Source: UBA5436 sp964346085 (GTDB taxonomy: Bacteria > Bacillota > Clostridia > Saccharofermentanales > DTU023). From it: a stretch of 30,891 bases of DNA. Below the pieces are notes generated by a model, which saw only the letters and a program-made list of their open reading frames with translations, made no database searches and was not told the DNA's origin. Positions 7,989 to 15,697 of this stretch are shown here, in pieces. Position 1 is the first letter of the stretch. Each line of letters opens with the position of its first letter. The translations under genes and the position numbers were made by a program. Location: the NCBI GenBank assembly GCA_964346085.1, contig CAYFSZ010000008.1, forward strand, positions 1-30,891, given 5' to 3'.

Positions 7989-9737
7989 ATGATTACTGTA
8001 AAAATTAATAATAAAACAATTCAAGTTGAAAAAGGCACAACAATTTTAGAGGCTGCCAAACAATTAAATATTAATATTCCTACATTGTGTCACCTTGATT
8101 TAAATGAGCTAGGGTTTGTTAATAAAGAAGCAAATTGCCGTATTTGTTTAGTTGAACAAAAAAATGGAAGCTTAGTTCCTGCATGTAATACTTTACTAAA
8201 AGATGGTATGGAAGTTCGTACCGATACACATAAAGTCATTAATTCAAGAAGAGTGAACATTGAATTATTACTATCTAACCATCCTAAAGATTGCTTAGTA
8301 TGTGGCAAAAATGGTGAATGTGAATTACAAGATTTAGCTGCGCTGGCTCGTATTAAGAGGGTTCGTTATCAAGGTGAAAGGATAAAATATCCTGTCGATT
8401 ATAGCAGCTATTCAATATATCGTGATCCTAATAAATGTATACTCTGCAAACGCTGTGAAACGATGTGTAGTGAAGTGCAAAAAGTTGGGACATTGACAGA
8501 TATCGGACGTGGTTTTTCAACCGTTGTAGGAACCCAATATAATCAACCGATGCATACGACAAACTGTACTTTCTGTGGACAATGCTTAGCGGTTTGTCCA
8601 ACAGGTGCATTGATGGAAATGAGCCAAATCAGAAAAGTATATAAGGCCTTGGGAAACCCAAAGAAAACAGTTGTTGTACAAACGGCTCCTGCTGTACGTG
8701 TAGCTTTAGGCGAAGAATTCGGAATGGAACCTGGTACAATTGTCACAGGGAAAATGGTTGCCGCTCTAAGAGCTTTAGGGTTTGATTATGTTTTCGATAC
8801 AGATTTTGCTGCTGATTTAACAACGATGGAAGAAGCAAAAGAATTTGTAGATCGTTTGAATGGAAATGGCAGATTGCCAATTCTAACTAGTTGCTGTCCG
8901 AGTTGGGTGAAATATATTGAACATAATTTCGGCGACATGCTCGATATTCCTAGTACATGTAAATCACCGCATGAAATGTTCGGTTCAATCGCGAAAACAT
9001 ATTTTGCCGAAAAACACAATATTGATCCAAAAGATATGATTGTGGTATCTGTTATGCCATGTGTCGCAAAAAAATATGAATCAGCAAGACCAGAACTTTC
9101 TTCATCTGATGAAGTGTCTGATGTTGATCATGTTATCACAACTAGAGAACTAGCATTCATGATAAAAGATTATGCTTTGGACTTTGTAGGATTAGAAGAT
9201 GAAGATTTTGATGATCCGTTAGGAGAATCTTCTGGTGCGGGTGTTATTTTTGGAGCATCAGGTGGAGTTTCCACTTCGGCTTTAAGAACTGCATATCACA
9301 TGATTACAGGTGAACACTTAGAACAAATCGAATTCGAAGAATTAAATGGTGTAAAAGGACTTAAAGAAGCCACAGTTGATATCAAAGGACGTGAAGTTCG
9401 CGTAGCAGTTGCTAGTGGTTTAGGGAATGCCCAACAATTATTATCCGATGTCAGAAATGGTAAAAAACAATATGACATCATCGAGATAATGGCATGTCCT
9501 GGTGGATGTATTGATGGAGGTGGGCAACCGTTCCATCACGGCGATTTATCAGTTTTGGATAAACGTGTTGCGGGGATTCGTCAGGAAGACCGAAATAAAG
9601 AAATTCGCCGTTCTTATCAAAATAAATCGATTCAGAAAATTTATGATGAATTCCTCGGTGAAGTTGGAGGAGAAAAAGCGCATCATTTGTTGCACACTGA
9701 ATATGTGATGAGACCGAAATATATCGAAGAAGAGTAA
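7989..9737 (+). CDS. hydA: [FeFe]-hydrogenase catalytic subunit HydA
   Basis: Reversible H2-forming enzyme, 582 residues, cytoplasmic. Domains in order: N-terminal plant-type [2Fe-2S] ferredoxin (Cys34, 50, 53, 66); the His-Cys3 [4Fe-4S] site (His98, Cys102, 105, 111); two [4Fe-4S] clusters (Cys150/153/156/160 with Cys193/196/199/203); then the H-cluster domain with L1 TSCCPSW (Cys302 proton relay, Cys303 ligand), L2 MPCVAKKYE (Cys358) and L3 MACPGGCIDGGGQ (Cys503, Cys507). A C-terminal small-subunit-like tail ends the protein. This is the modular M3 layout; the extra C-terminal [2Fe-2S] domain of Thermotoga HydA is absent. Start ATG 7989 follows AAAGGGG. Together with the two upstream subunits it forms a probable bifurcating/confurcating enzyme using NAD(P)H and ferredoxin. 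Maturases HydEFG are not in this window. Confidence 0.95.
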   Translation: MITVKINNKTIQVEKGTTILEAAKQLNINIPTLCHLDLNELGFVNKEANCRICLVEQKNGSLVPACNTLLKDGMEVRTDTHKVINSRRVNIELLLSNHPKDCLVCGKNGECELQDLAALARIKRVRYQGERIKYPVDYSSYSIYRDPNKCILCKRCETMCSEVQKVGTLTDIGRGFSTVVGTQYNQPMHTTNCTFCGQCLAVCPTGALMEMSQIRKVYKALGNPKKTVVVQTAPAVRVALGEEFGMEPGTIVTGKMVAALRALGFDYVFDTDFAADLTTMEEAKEFVDRLNGNGRLPILTSCCPSWVKYIEHNFGDMLDIPSTCKSPHEMFGSIAKTYFAEKHNIDPKDMIVVSVMPCVAKKYESARPELSSSDEVSDVDHVITTRELAFMIKDYALDFVGLEDEDFDDPLGESSGAGVIFGASGGVSTSALRTAYHMITGEHLEQIEFEELNGVKGLKEATVDIKGREVRVAVASGLGNAQQLLSDVRNGKKQYDIIEIMACPGGCIDGGGQPFHHGDLSVLDKRVAGIRQEDRNKEIRRSYQNKSIQKIYDEFLGEVGGEKAHHLLHTEYVMRPKYIEEE

Positions 9738-9767
9738 ATTTATCAGCAAATATAATGTCTTTCAAAG

Positions 9768-9806
9768 CGCCTTGGTAGAAACAGATGATACCAGGGCGAC
9801 TTTTTT
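9768..9806 (+). terminator. Intrinsic terminator of the hydrogenase operon
   Basis: A 10-bp stem with one G-T wobble (CGCCTTGGTA at 9768-9777, TACCAGGGCG at 9789-9798) has an 11-base loop and is followed by AC and six T residues. Confidence 0.88.
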
Positions 9807-9807
9807 A

Positions 9808-9835
9808 TTACATTTCAACAAAGATATGCTAAAAT
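9808..9835 (+). promoter_or_regulatory. Promoter of the YdjI-YdjG-YdjH-like operon
   Basis: TTACAT (9808-9813), a 16-base spacer and TAAAAT (9830-9835) preceded by TG (9827-9828) form an extended -10 promoter directly after the hydrogenase terminator. It looks like a housekeeping promoter; I see no ECF-type AAC/CGT pair of the kind that drives the SigW-dependent Bacillus operon. Confidence 0.55.
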
Positions 9836-9893
9836 ATAAAAAATTAATGTGTAATTAACGATTAAAATTATTAGATGATAAGGAGATACAGAT

Positions 9894-11213
9894 ATGGGTT
9901 TAATCAAAGCAATCACGGGTGCTGCTGGTGGCGTGTTAGCCGATCAATGGCGTGAGTTTTTTTACTGCGATTCATTAGCAAATGATGTTTTGGTAAAAAA
10001 AGGTCAAAAAGTAATTGGAAATCGTTCCTCGAATACAAAAGGTAGCGATAATATTATTTCCAATGGATCAGGTATTGTCGTCAATGATGGTCAATGTATG
10101 ATTATCGTTGAACAGGGAAAAGTTGTTGAACTTTCTGCTGAACCTGGTGAATTTACATGGGACTCTTCAACAGAACCTAGTATCTTTGCTGGAAGTTTAG
10201 GTGAATCAATCCTTGAAACATTTAAACAAATCGGACGAAGATTCACTTATGGTGGTGATACAGGAAAAGACCAAAGAGTTTATTATTTCAATATCAAAGA
10301 AATTATGGATAATAAATTTGGCACACCAAATCCGATTCCGTTCCGTGTCGTTGATCGCAATATCAATTTAGATATTGACGTTGCGGTTCGTTGCTCTGGT
10401 GTATATTCATACGAAATTTCTGACCCGATTTTATTCTATACAAATGTTTCTGGTAATGTTGATTCTGAATATAAAAGATCACAAATTGATACACAATTAA
10501 AAACTGAATTTGTCAGCGCTTTACAACCAGCTTTTGCAGCAATTTCTTCGATGCAAGTTCGTCCGAATGAATTGCCAGGTCATGCTGGTAAATTAGCAGA
10601 CTTGATGAATGAAGAATTAACAAAAAAATGGGGCGATTTAAGAGGTCTTAAGGTAATTTCTATCGCGTTGAATCCGATTACTTTACCAGAAGAAGATGCA
10701 CAAGCAATTAAAGATGCTCAAATGAGTGCAAGACTCAGAGACCCAAGTCTAGCTGCTGCAACTTTAGCTGGCGCACAAGCAGATGCGATGAAAGCAGCTG
10801 CAGCCAACGAAGGCGGCGCAATGGGTGGCTTTATTGGTATGGGTATGGCACAAAATGCTGGTGCAAATAGTAATCTTCAAGATTTATATGCAATGGGCCA
10901 AAGAAATCAACAACAAGCAGGTGCACAACAAAGTCAGCCAAAAGCAGATTCTTGGTCTTGCCCAAAATGTCATACTGTTGCTTCCGGAAAATTCTGTTCT
11001 GACTGTGGAACCCCAAAACCGGAACAAGGTTGGACATGTGATTGCGGAACAGTCAATCAAGGAAAGTTTTGCTATAACTGCGGCAAAGAAAAACCTGCAG
11101 AGGCACCATTATACAAATGCGATAAATGTGGTTTTGAACCAACTGATCCACATGATCCTCCAAAATTCTGTCCGGAATGCGGAGATCCTTTTGATGAAAA
11201 AGATATAAGATAA
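9894..11213 (+). CDS. SPFH-domain protein with three C-terminal zinc ribbons (YdjI-like)
   Basis: Homologue of B. subtilis YdjI, often annotated as virion core protein, 439 residues. An N-terminal SPFH/band-7-like part (from MGLIKAITGAAGG to about residue 285) contains FREVVD-like PFRVVDRNINLDID and the coiled-coil-prone ALNPITLPEEDAQAIKDAQ segment. An Ala/Gly/Gln-rich linker (about 285-352) leads to three zinc ribbons: Cys356/359/368/371, Cys382/384/393/396 and Cys409/412/426/429. The second has an unusual C-x-C first half. It has no signal peptide or clear membrane helix. In Bacillus the YdjG/YdjH/YdjI set assists PspA at the membrane under envelope stress; a similar scaffold role is inferred. 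Start ATG 9894 follows AAGGAGAT. Confidence 0.8.
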   Translation: MGLIKAITGAAGGVLADQWREFFYCDSLANDVLVKKGQKVIGNRSSNTKGSDNIISNGSGIVVNDGQCMIIVEQGKVVELSAEPGEFTWDSSTEPSIFAGSLGESILETFKQIGRRFTYGGDTGKDQRVYYFNIKEIMDNKFGTPNPIPFRVVDRNINLDIDVAVRCSGVYSYEISDPILFYTNVSGNVDSEYKRSQIDTQLKTEFVSALQPAFAAISSMQVRPNELPGHAGKLADLMNEELTKKWGDLRGLKVISIALNPITLPEEDAQAIKDAQMSARLRDPSLAAATLAGAQADAMKAAAANEGGAMGGFIGMGMAQNAGANSNLQDLYAMGQRNQQQAGAQQSQPKADSWSCPKCHTVASGKFCSDCGTPKPEQGWTCDCGTVNQGKFCYNCGKEKPAEAPLYKCDKCGFEPTDPHDPPKFCPECGDPFDEKDIR

Positions 11214-11222
11214 AAATCAATC

Positions 11223-11258
11223 AAATAGGATTTTCAATCAAATGAAAATCCTATTTTT
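11223..11258 (+). terminator. Strong hairpin with T-tail between ydjI-like and ydjG-like genes
   Basis: A 13-bp perfect stem (AAATAGGATTTTC at 11223-11235, GAAAATCCTATTT at 11244-11256) with an 8-base loop runs directly into T residues. It sits only 10 bases after the ydjI-like stop and 19 before the next start codon, with no new promoter between. It would be a partial terminator that lowers expression of the two downstream membrane genes. Confidence 0.8.
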
Positions 11259-11276
11259 CTTTCAGATGAGGTAAAT

Positions 11277-12365
11277 ATGTCAAACATTTTGGATTTTAAA
11301 TGTCCATCTTGCGGCGGTGCAGTTGTCTTTGATAGTGAAAGTCAAATGATGAAATGCACTTTCTGTGATACGAAATACGATCAGTCAATTCTTGCACAAT
11401 ACGACGATGCCTTAAAGAATATGCCTGAACAGGATGATTATTCTTGGGAGGTACAAGCGAGTTCAAATTGGCAAGAAGAGGATGAGCAGCTAGTAGTTTA
11501 TATGTGCCAGTCTTGTGGTGGTGAAATTGTGAGTGAACCCACTACTGTTGCAACAAACTGTCCGTATTGTGGTAATCCAGTTGTTTTATCGGGGAATGTC
11601 ATTGGTGACTTGAAACCTGATTATGTGATTCCTTTTCAATTGACAAAGGATGATGCAATGGCCGCTTTTCGTCGTCATTTAGAAGGAAAAAAATTATTGC
11701 CAAAAGAGTTCAAATCAGAAAAACATATTGAAAAAATACAAGGTCTATATGTACCATTTTGGATTTTCGACGCCAATGCAGAAGGCCATATGCGCTACAA
11801 GGCAACCAAAAGAAGAACTTGGCAAGATAGTCGCAATCAATATACAGAAACTAGCTATTATTCCATTTTAAGAAGCGGAGGAGTTCAATTTCAAAAAGTA
11901 CCTGTGGATGCTTCTTCTAAAATGCCTGATGACTTGATGGAAAGTATTGAACCATATGATATTTCAAATCTAGTACCATTCAATGCAGGTTATCTTTCTG
12001 GTTATTTAGCTGATCGTTATGATGAGAATGCAGAAAGCTGTATTGATAAGGCCAATCAAAGAATCAAAGAAAGTACAAATCAGCTCTTTGATAATTCCGT
12101 CATGGGCTATCACTCAGTTCAGAAAGAGGCCGCGAGTATTCAATTGAAGGATAGCGTTGCGAAATATGTTCTTTATCCTGTTTGGGTTTTGAATTCTAAA
12201 TACAAAGAAAAAGACTATATTTTTGCAATGAATGGTCAAACCGGAAAATTCGTTGGTGATTTGCCTGAAGATAAAGCGATATCAAGACGCTGGTTTTTGA
12301 TTTATTTATTGATTATGTTTGCGATTTTCTACGGAGCAGCCTGGCTCTTCCATCTGTTTTTTTAG
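11277..12365 (+). CDS. Zinc-ribbon membrane protein (YdjG-like)
   Basis: A 362-residue protein resembling B. subtilis YdjG. It begins with a zinc ribbon (Cys9/12 and Cys27/30), has a second at Cys77/80 and Cys95/98 with the TFIIB-like pattern CxxCGG...CPYCGN, then a long soluble beta-rich domain (WIFDANAEGHMRY, FNAGYLSGYLADRYDE, YVLYPVWVLNSKYK) and ends with one transmembrane helix (about 337-360). Annotation pipelines sometimes call such proteins primosomal or PriA-like because of the ribbons; no helicase motif is present. It is probably an inner-membrane partner of the TPM protein encoded 8 bases downstream. Start ATG 11277 follows GATGAGGT. Confidence 0.78.
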   Translation: MSNILDFKCPSCGGAVVFDSESQMMKCTFCDTKYDQSILAQYDDALKNMPEQDDYSWEVQASSNWQEEDEQLVVYMCQSCGGEIVSEPTTVATNCPYCGNPVVLSGNVIGDLKPDYVIPFQLTKDDAMAAFRRHLEGKKLLPKEFKSEKHIEKIQGLYVPFWIFDANAEGHMRYKATKRRTWQDSRNQYTETSYYSILRSGGVQFQKVPVDASSKMPDDLMESIEPYDISNLVPFNAGYLSGYLADRYDENAESCIDKANQRIKESTNQLFDNSVMGYHSVQKEAASIQLKDSVAKYVLYPVWVLNSKYKEKDYIFAMNGQTGKFVGDLPEDKAISRRWFLIYLLIMFAIFYGAAWLFHLFF

Positions 12366-12373
12366 GAGGTAGA

Positions 12374-13273
12374 ATGATGAAAAAAAGAGTATTTATATTT
12401 TTGTTATTTATGCTTATGTTCATTCTATCATTTGATGTGGAAATGATAAGAGCGGCTGCATTCAATAAGCAAGTAAACAATGATTTAACTGCAGAAGATT
12501 ATGAAGAAATGGGTGTTCCAGCAGATAGTCGATTATCACCAAGACTTGTGGACGATGCTGATTTACTCACACCTGATGAAGAAGCTGATTTATTAAAAAA
12601 ATTAGATGAAGTTAGCGAGAAGCATCGAAATGATGTTGTGATTGTGACAGTTGATTCGTTAAACGGAAAAACCGCGACAGAATTTGCTGATGATTTCTTT
12701 GACTATCACGGATTTGGAATGACTGAAAAAGCAAATGGAATCTTATTATTAGTTAGTATGCAATATCGTGATTGGGCAATTTCAACGACTGGAGAGGGGA
12801 TTTTTGCTTTTACGGATGCAGGGCAAGCTTATATGATAGATCAGTTTTTGCCCTATATCAGTAAAGGAAGATATGCAAAAGGATTCGAAAAATTCATTGA
12901 TTTATCGGATGATTTTTTAACGCAATATGCGAAAGGTAAGCCATATGACTATGGAAGATTGCCAAAACCTCCTCTTGCATGGTACTGGTTACCTGTAACT
13001 CTTGCTGCTGCAGCATTTTTTGCATGGTCAATTGTAGGCGGAATGAAATATAATTTGAAATCAGTGAGAAGACAAAATGCAGCCGATGACTATATTGTAA
13101 GAGGGAGTTTCGCACTGGCAACTGAAAAGGATTTATTCCTGAATAAGAATTTATCGATTGTTCCAATTCCAAGAAATTCTGGAAGCTCAGGTAGTAGTGG
13201 CGGTGGAGGAGGTTCAAGGACGCATACCTCTTCATCTGGACGATCTCATGGTGGATCGAGTGGTAAATTTTAG
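12374..13273 (+). CDS. TPM-domain membrane protein with Gly/Ser-rich tail (YdjH-like)
   Basis: 299 residues. An N-terminal signal sequence (hydrophobic 6-20, likely cleavage or anchor near RAAA at 26-29) is followed by an extracytoplasmic TPM domain (TLP18.3/Psb32/MOLO-1 type, about 57-190), recognised by VDDADLLTPDEEADLLKKL, VVIVTVDSL and the RDWAISTTGEG segment. A transmembrane helix near 203-222 is followed by a cytoplasmic tail that ends in a Gly/Ser-rich low-complexity stretch. This is the layout of B. subtilis YdjH, partner of YdjG in PspA recruitment. Some TPM domains have been described as phosphatases; no activity is claimed here. A perfect AGGAGG (12364-12369) serves ATG 12374; ATG 12377 is an alternative. 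Confidence 0.8.
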   Translation: MMKKRVFIFLLFMLMFILSFDVEMIRAAAFNKQVNNDLTAEDYEEMGVPADSRLSPRLVDDADLLTPDEEADLLKKLDEVSEKHRNDVVIVTVDSLNGKTATEFADDFFDYHGFGMTEKANGILLLVSMQYRDWAISTTGEGIFAFTDAGQAYMIDQFLPYISKGRYAKGFEKFIDLSDDFLTQYAKGKPYDYGRLPKPPLAWYWLPVTLAAAAFFAWSIVGGMKYNLKSVRRQNAADDYIVRGSFALATEKDLFLNKNLSIVPIPRNSGSSGSSGGGGGSRTHTSSSGRSHGGSSGKF

Positions 13274-13280
13274 AACAAGA

Positions 13281-13315
13281 AAAGCATTGTCTCCGAGTTG
13301 AGAACAATGCTTTTT
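13281..13315 (+). terminator. Terminator between the convergent YdjIGH-like and MarR operons
   Basis: AAAGCATTGT (13281-13290) pairs with ACAATGCTTT (13304-13313), with extra CTC/GAG pairing inside and T residues on the plus-strand side. The minus strand also ends in a short T-rich run, so it may act in both directions. The marR stop lies at 13340. Confidence 0.8.
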
Positions 13316-13339
13316 AATTTACTAATGTAGTGTAGAAAA

Positions 13340-13771
13340 TTATTTTAATAAATTTTCTCTCGCTTTGTTTAAGAAAGAGAGATATTGTGAGATTTCCTGC
13401 TCTGTGAAAGATTCCATCATCTGGTTTTGCGTTTCTTGCGCATGCTTTCTTAACAGATTGTCAATTTTTTTACCTTCGACAGTGGGGAGCAAAATGAAAC
13501 ATCGTGAATCGAGTTTTGATTTTTGTTTATAAATAAACCCCTTTTCAATTAATCGGGAAATAATACCACTAATCGTTTGATGTGTTAATGAAAAATGTTC
13601 GACCATATCGGCAACAGTGACTTCTTTCTCTTTCCCTTTTTTGAGTATATAAATTAGAGCTTCTGCTTGAGAAGAAGTTAAGCCCAAAGGAGCTAACATT
13701 TTGTTCCTATTGGCAATGATAGCTCTGCTTAAACGTAAATTTCCTACAATGATTTGATTATCGTATGTCAT
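13340..13771 (-). CDS. MarR-family transcriptional regulator
   Basis: Winged-helix regulator of 143 residues. The core shows the MarR pattern: LGLTSSQAEALIYIL, the recognition-helix region LTHQTISGIISRLIEKGFI, the wing SKLDSRCFILLPTVEGKK and a C-terminal dimerisation helix. I choose ATG at 13771 because GAGGG lies about 8 bases upstream; the ATG at 13786, five codons earlier, has no ribosome site and sits just after the exporter stop. It is the last gene of the exporter operon, a position from which it can repress its own transcription. The palindrome at 17466-17479, at the operon start, is the obvious candidate target. MarR-exporter pairs usually respond to small toxic compounds. Confidence 0.88.
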   Translation of the reverse strand: MTYDNQIIVGNLRLSRAIIANRNKMLAPLGLTSSQAEALIYILKKGKEKEVTVADMVEHFSLTHQTISGIISRLIEKGFIYKQKSKLDSRCFILLPTVEGKKIDNLLRKHAQETQNQMMESFTEQEISQYLSFLNKARENLLK

Positions 13772-13792
13772 ACCAAGGTCCCTCATTTACCA

Positions 13793-15697
13793 TTACTCTA
13801 ATTCAAAAGCACCAGTATATAGCTGATAATATGTGCCTTTCTGTTCGAGTAAATCCTGATGGGTTCCTCTTTCGATAATGCGGCCATGTTCCATAACCAT
13901 GATGACATCAGAATTCATAACTGTTGATAATCGATGGGCGATGACAAAAACGGTTCTTCCGTGCATTAACATGTCCATGCCTCGTTGTACGGTTGCTTCT
14001 GTACGTGTATCAATCGATGAGGTTGCTTCATCAAGAATCAAAATTGGAGGATCAGCGACTGCAGCTCGGGCTATTGAAATTAATTGTCGTTGACCTTGCG
14101 ATAAATTTGAGCCATTATTAGCAAGCTCAGTTTGATAACCATCAGGCAATCTCTCGATGAAGGTATTCGCACCAACTAGTTTCGCAGCTGCTTCACATTC
14201 AGCATCTGTTGCATCCAAATTTCCGTATCGAATATTGTCATAGACCGTACCAGTAAATAAATTCGTATCTTGAAGAACAATGCCTAAGGAACGTCTTAAA
14301 TCACTTTTGCGTATCTCTTTGACATTGATACCATCGACTGTAATTAATCCATTCGTAATATCATAGAAACGATTTAATAAATTGATGATAGTCGTTTTTC
14401 CAGCTCCTGTTGAGCCGACGAAAGCAACTTTTTGACCAGGTTCTGCATAAACTGAAATATTATGCAAAATTTCTTTTTCTGGATTATAGCCAAAATCCAC
14501 ATCAATCAAGCGCATATCACCCTTAAGTAATACATGTTTATATGAGCCATCAGCTTGCGGAACTTTCCAAGCCCATTTTCCAGAGTATTCTTCTGTTTCG
14601 TGAATGCATTCATCACAATCAACTGTGCAACGAACTAAGCTAACTTGACCTTCATCCACTTCAGGCTCTTGGTCCATTAAATCAAAAATTCGTTTTGCTC
14701 CAGCAAGTGCCATAACGACATTATTAATTTGTTGCGAAACTTGATTTAAATTTCCTGTGAATTGTTTTGTCATATTCAAATAGGGAACAAGAATAGCGAT
14801 TGAAAAAGCCATTCCAGAAATACTGTAACTTGGAAGATCGGATAATAAATATAAGCCCCCTAATGTGGCAACGATGACATAGATAACATTTCCGATATTC
14901 ATGATGATAGGTCCCAAAGAATTTGCGAAGGCATGAGCTCGAAATGCATCATTGAATAATTGATTGTTAATTTCGTCGAAATCTTCGATCGCTTCGTCCT
15001 CGTGATTAAAAACTTTGATAACTTTTTGACCATTCATCATTTCTTGAATATAACCTTCGGCTTTACCCATCGATTCTTGCTGACGAATAAAATACTTGGC
15101 AGATCCTCCACCGATTTTTTTCGAAACAATAACCATGATAACGATACCAACTAAAACGATGCCAGTCATAATGAAACTGTACCACAGCATAATGCAGAGG
15201 ACAGTAAATACGATGATGGCTGATTTGATGATATTAGGGAAAGCTTGAGAAATCATTTGACGCAGGGTATCAATATCATTGGTGTAATGACTCATGATAT
15301 CTCCGTGTTGATGCGTGTCGAAATAACTTAATGGTAAATTCTGCATCCCGTTAAATAATTTTCTTCTTGTTTTGTCTAAGAACCCTTGTGTAATTCCGGC
15401 CATAATTTGTGTTTCAGTTGTTAGAAGAATAATTGAAATAATGTATAGAACAATCAAAACTGAAATGAGAGGAATGATTTCGGCACTAGCTGCTGCCCAA
15501 TCAAAATTTCCAGCTTCTACATATTTCGTGATTATGGCTAAAACCTTTTGTTGAAAAATTGAAGGGATGGCAGATACGACTGCTGAAACAACAATACAAA
15601 AAATAACGAATGGTAATAGAACAGGGTAAGAGGAGAATAACATTTTGATTAATCTGCTGAACGTATTGCTTTTATTGGATTTCTTATTCTTGCTCAT
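13793..15697 (-). CDS. Heterodimeric ABC exporter, half-transporter with canonical ATP site
   Basis: 634 residues: an N-terminal exporter transmembrane domain (about six helices, 25-320) fused to an ABC ATPase. Walker A is GSTGAGKTT (428-436), the signature LSQGQ (532-536), Walker B LILDEATSSID with catalytic Glu557 and H-loop IAHRLSTV with His588. Between the two domains lies an insertion (about 350-392) with a Cys357/Cys361/Cys364 cluster followed by GKWAWKVPQADG; a GxWAWK insertion is common in this exporter group, the triple Cys less obviously so. The start is ATG 15697, behind GGGAGGTGATTC; upstream in-frame codons would run far into the partner gene. It overlaps the partner by 14 bases and the marR gene follows 21 bases later. 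The substrate is unknown; multidrug or peptide export is typical. Confidence 0.9.
   Translation of the reverse strand: MSKNKKSNKSNTFSRLIKMLFSSYPVLLPFVIFCIVVSAVVSAIPSIFQQKVLAIITKYVEAGNFDWAAASAEIIPLISVLIVLYIISIILLTTETQIMAGITQGFLDKTRRKLFNGMQNLPLSYFDTHQHGDIMSHYTNDIDTLRQMISQAFPNIIKSAIIVFTVLCIMLWYSFIMTGIVLVGIVIMVIVSKKIGGGSAKYFIRQQESMGKAEGYIQEMMNGQKVIKVFNHEDEAIEDFDEINNQLFNDAFRAHAFANSLGPIIMNIGNVIYVIVATLGGLYLLSDLPSYSISGMAFSIAILVPYLNMTKQFTGNLNQVSQQINNVVMALAGAKRIFDLMDQEPEVDEGQVSLVRCTVDCDECIHETEEYSGKWAWKVPQADGSYKHVLLKGDMRLIDVDFGYNPEKEILHNISVYAEPGQKVAFVGSTGAGKTTIINLLNRFYDITNGLITVDGINVKEIRKSDLRRSLGIVLQDTNLFTGTVYDNIRYGNLDATDAECEAAAKLVGANTFIERLPDGYQTELANNGSNLSQGQRQLISIARAAVADPPILILDEATSSIDTRTEATVQRGMDMLMHGRTVFVIAHRLSTVMNSDVIMVMEHGRIIERGTHQDLLEQKGTYYQLYTGAFELE

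Noticed and set aside
10825..11208. Second reading frame of 127 codons inside the YdjI-like gene
   Set aside because: It is a shadow of the Ala/Gln-rich linker and zinc ribbons, without ribosome site or sensible composition.
11277..12365. PriA-like primosomal helicase
   Set aside because: Only the zinc ribbons are shared; there is no Walker A or helicase motif, and a C-terminal membrane helix is present.
12894..13307. Minus-strand 137-codon frame over the TPM gene tail
   Set aside because: It mirrors the Gly/Ser-rich tail and crosses a terminator; no ribosome site.
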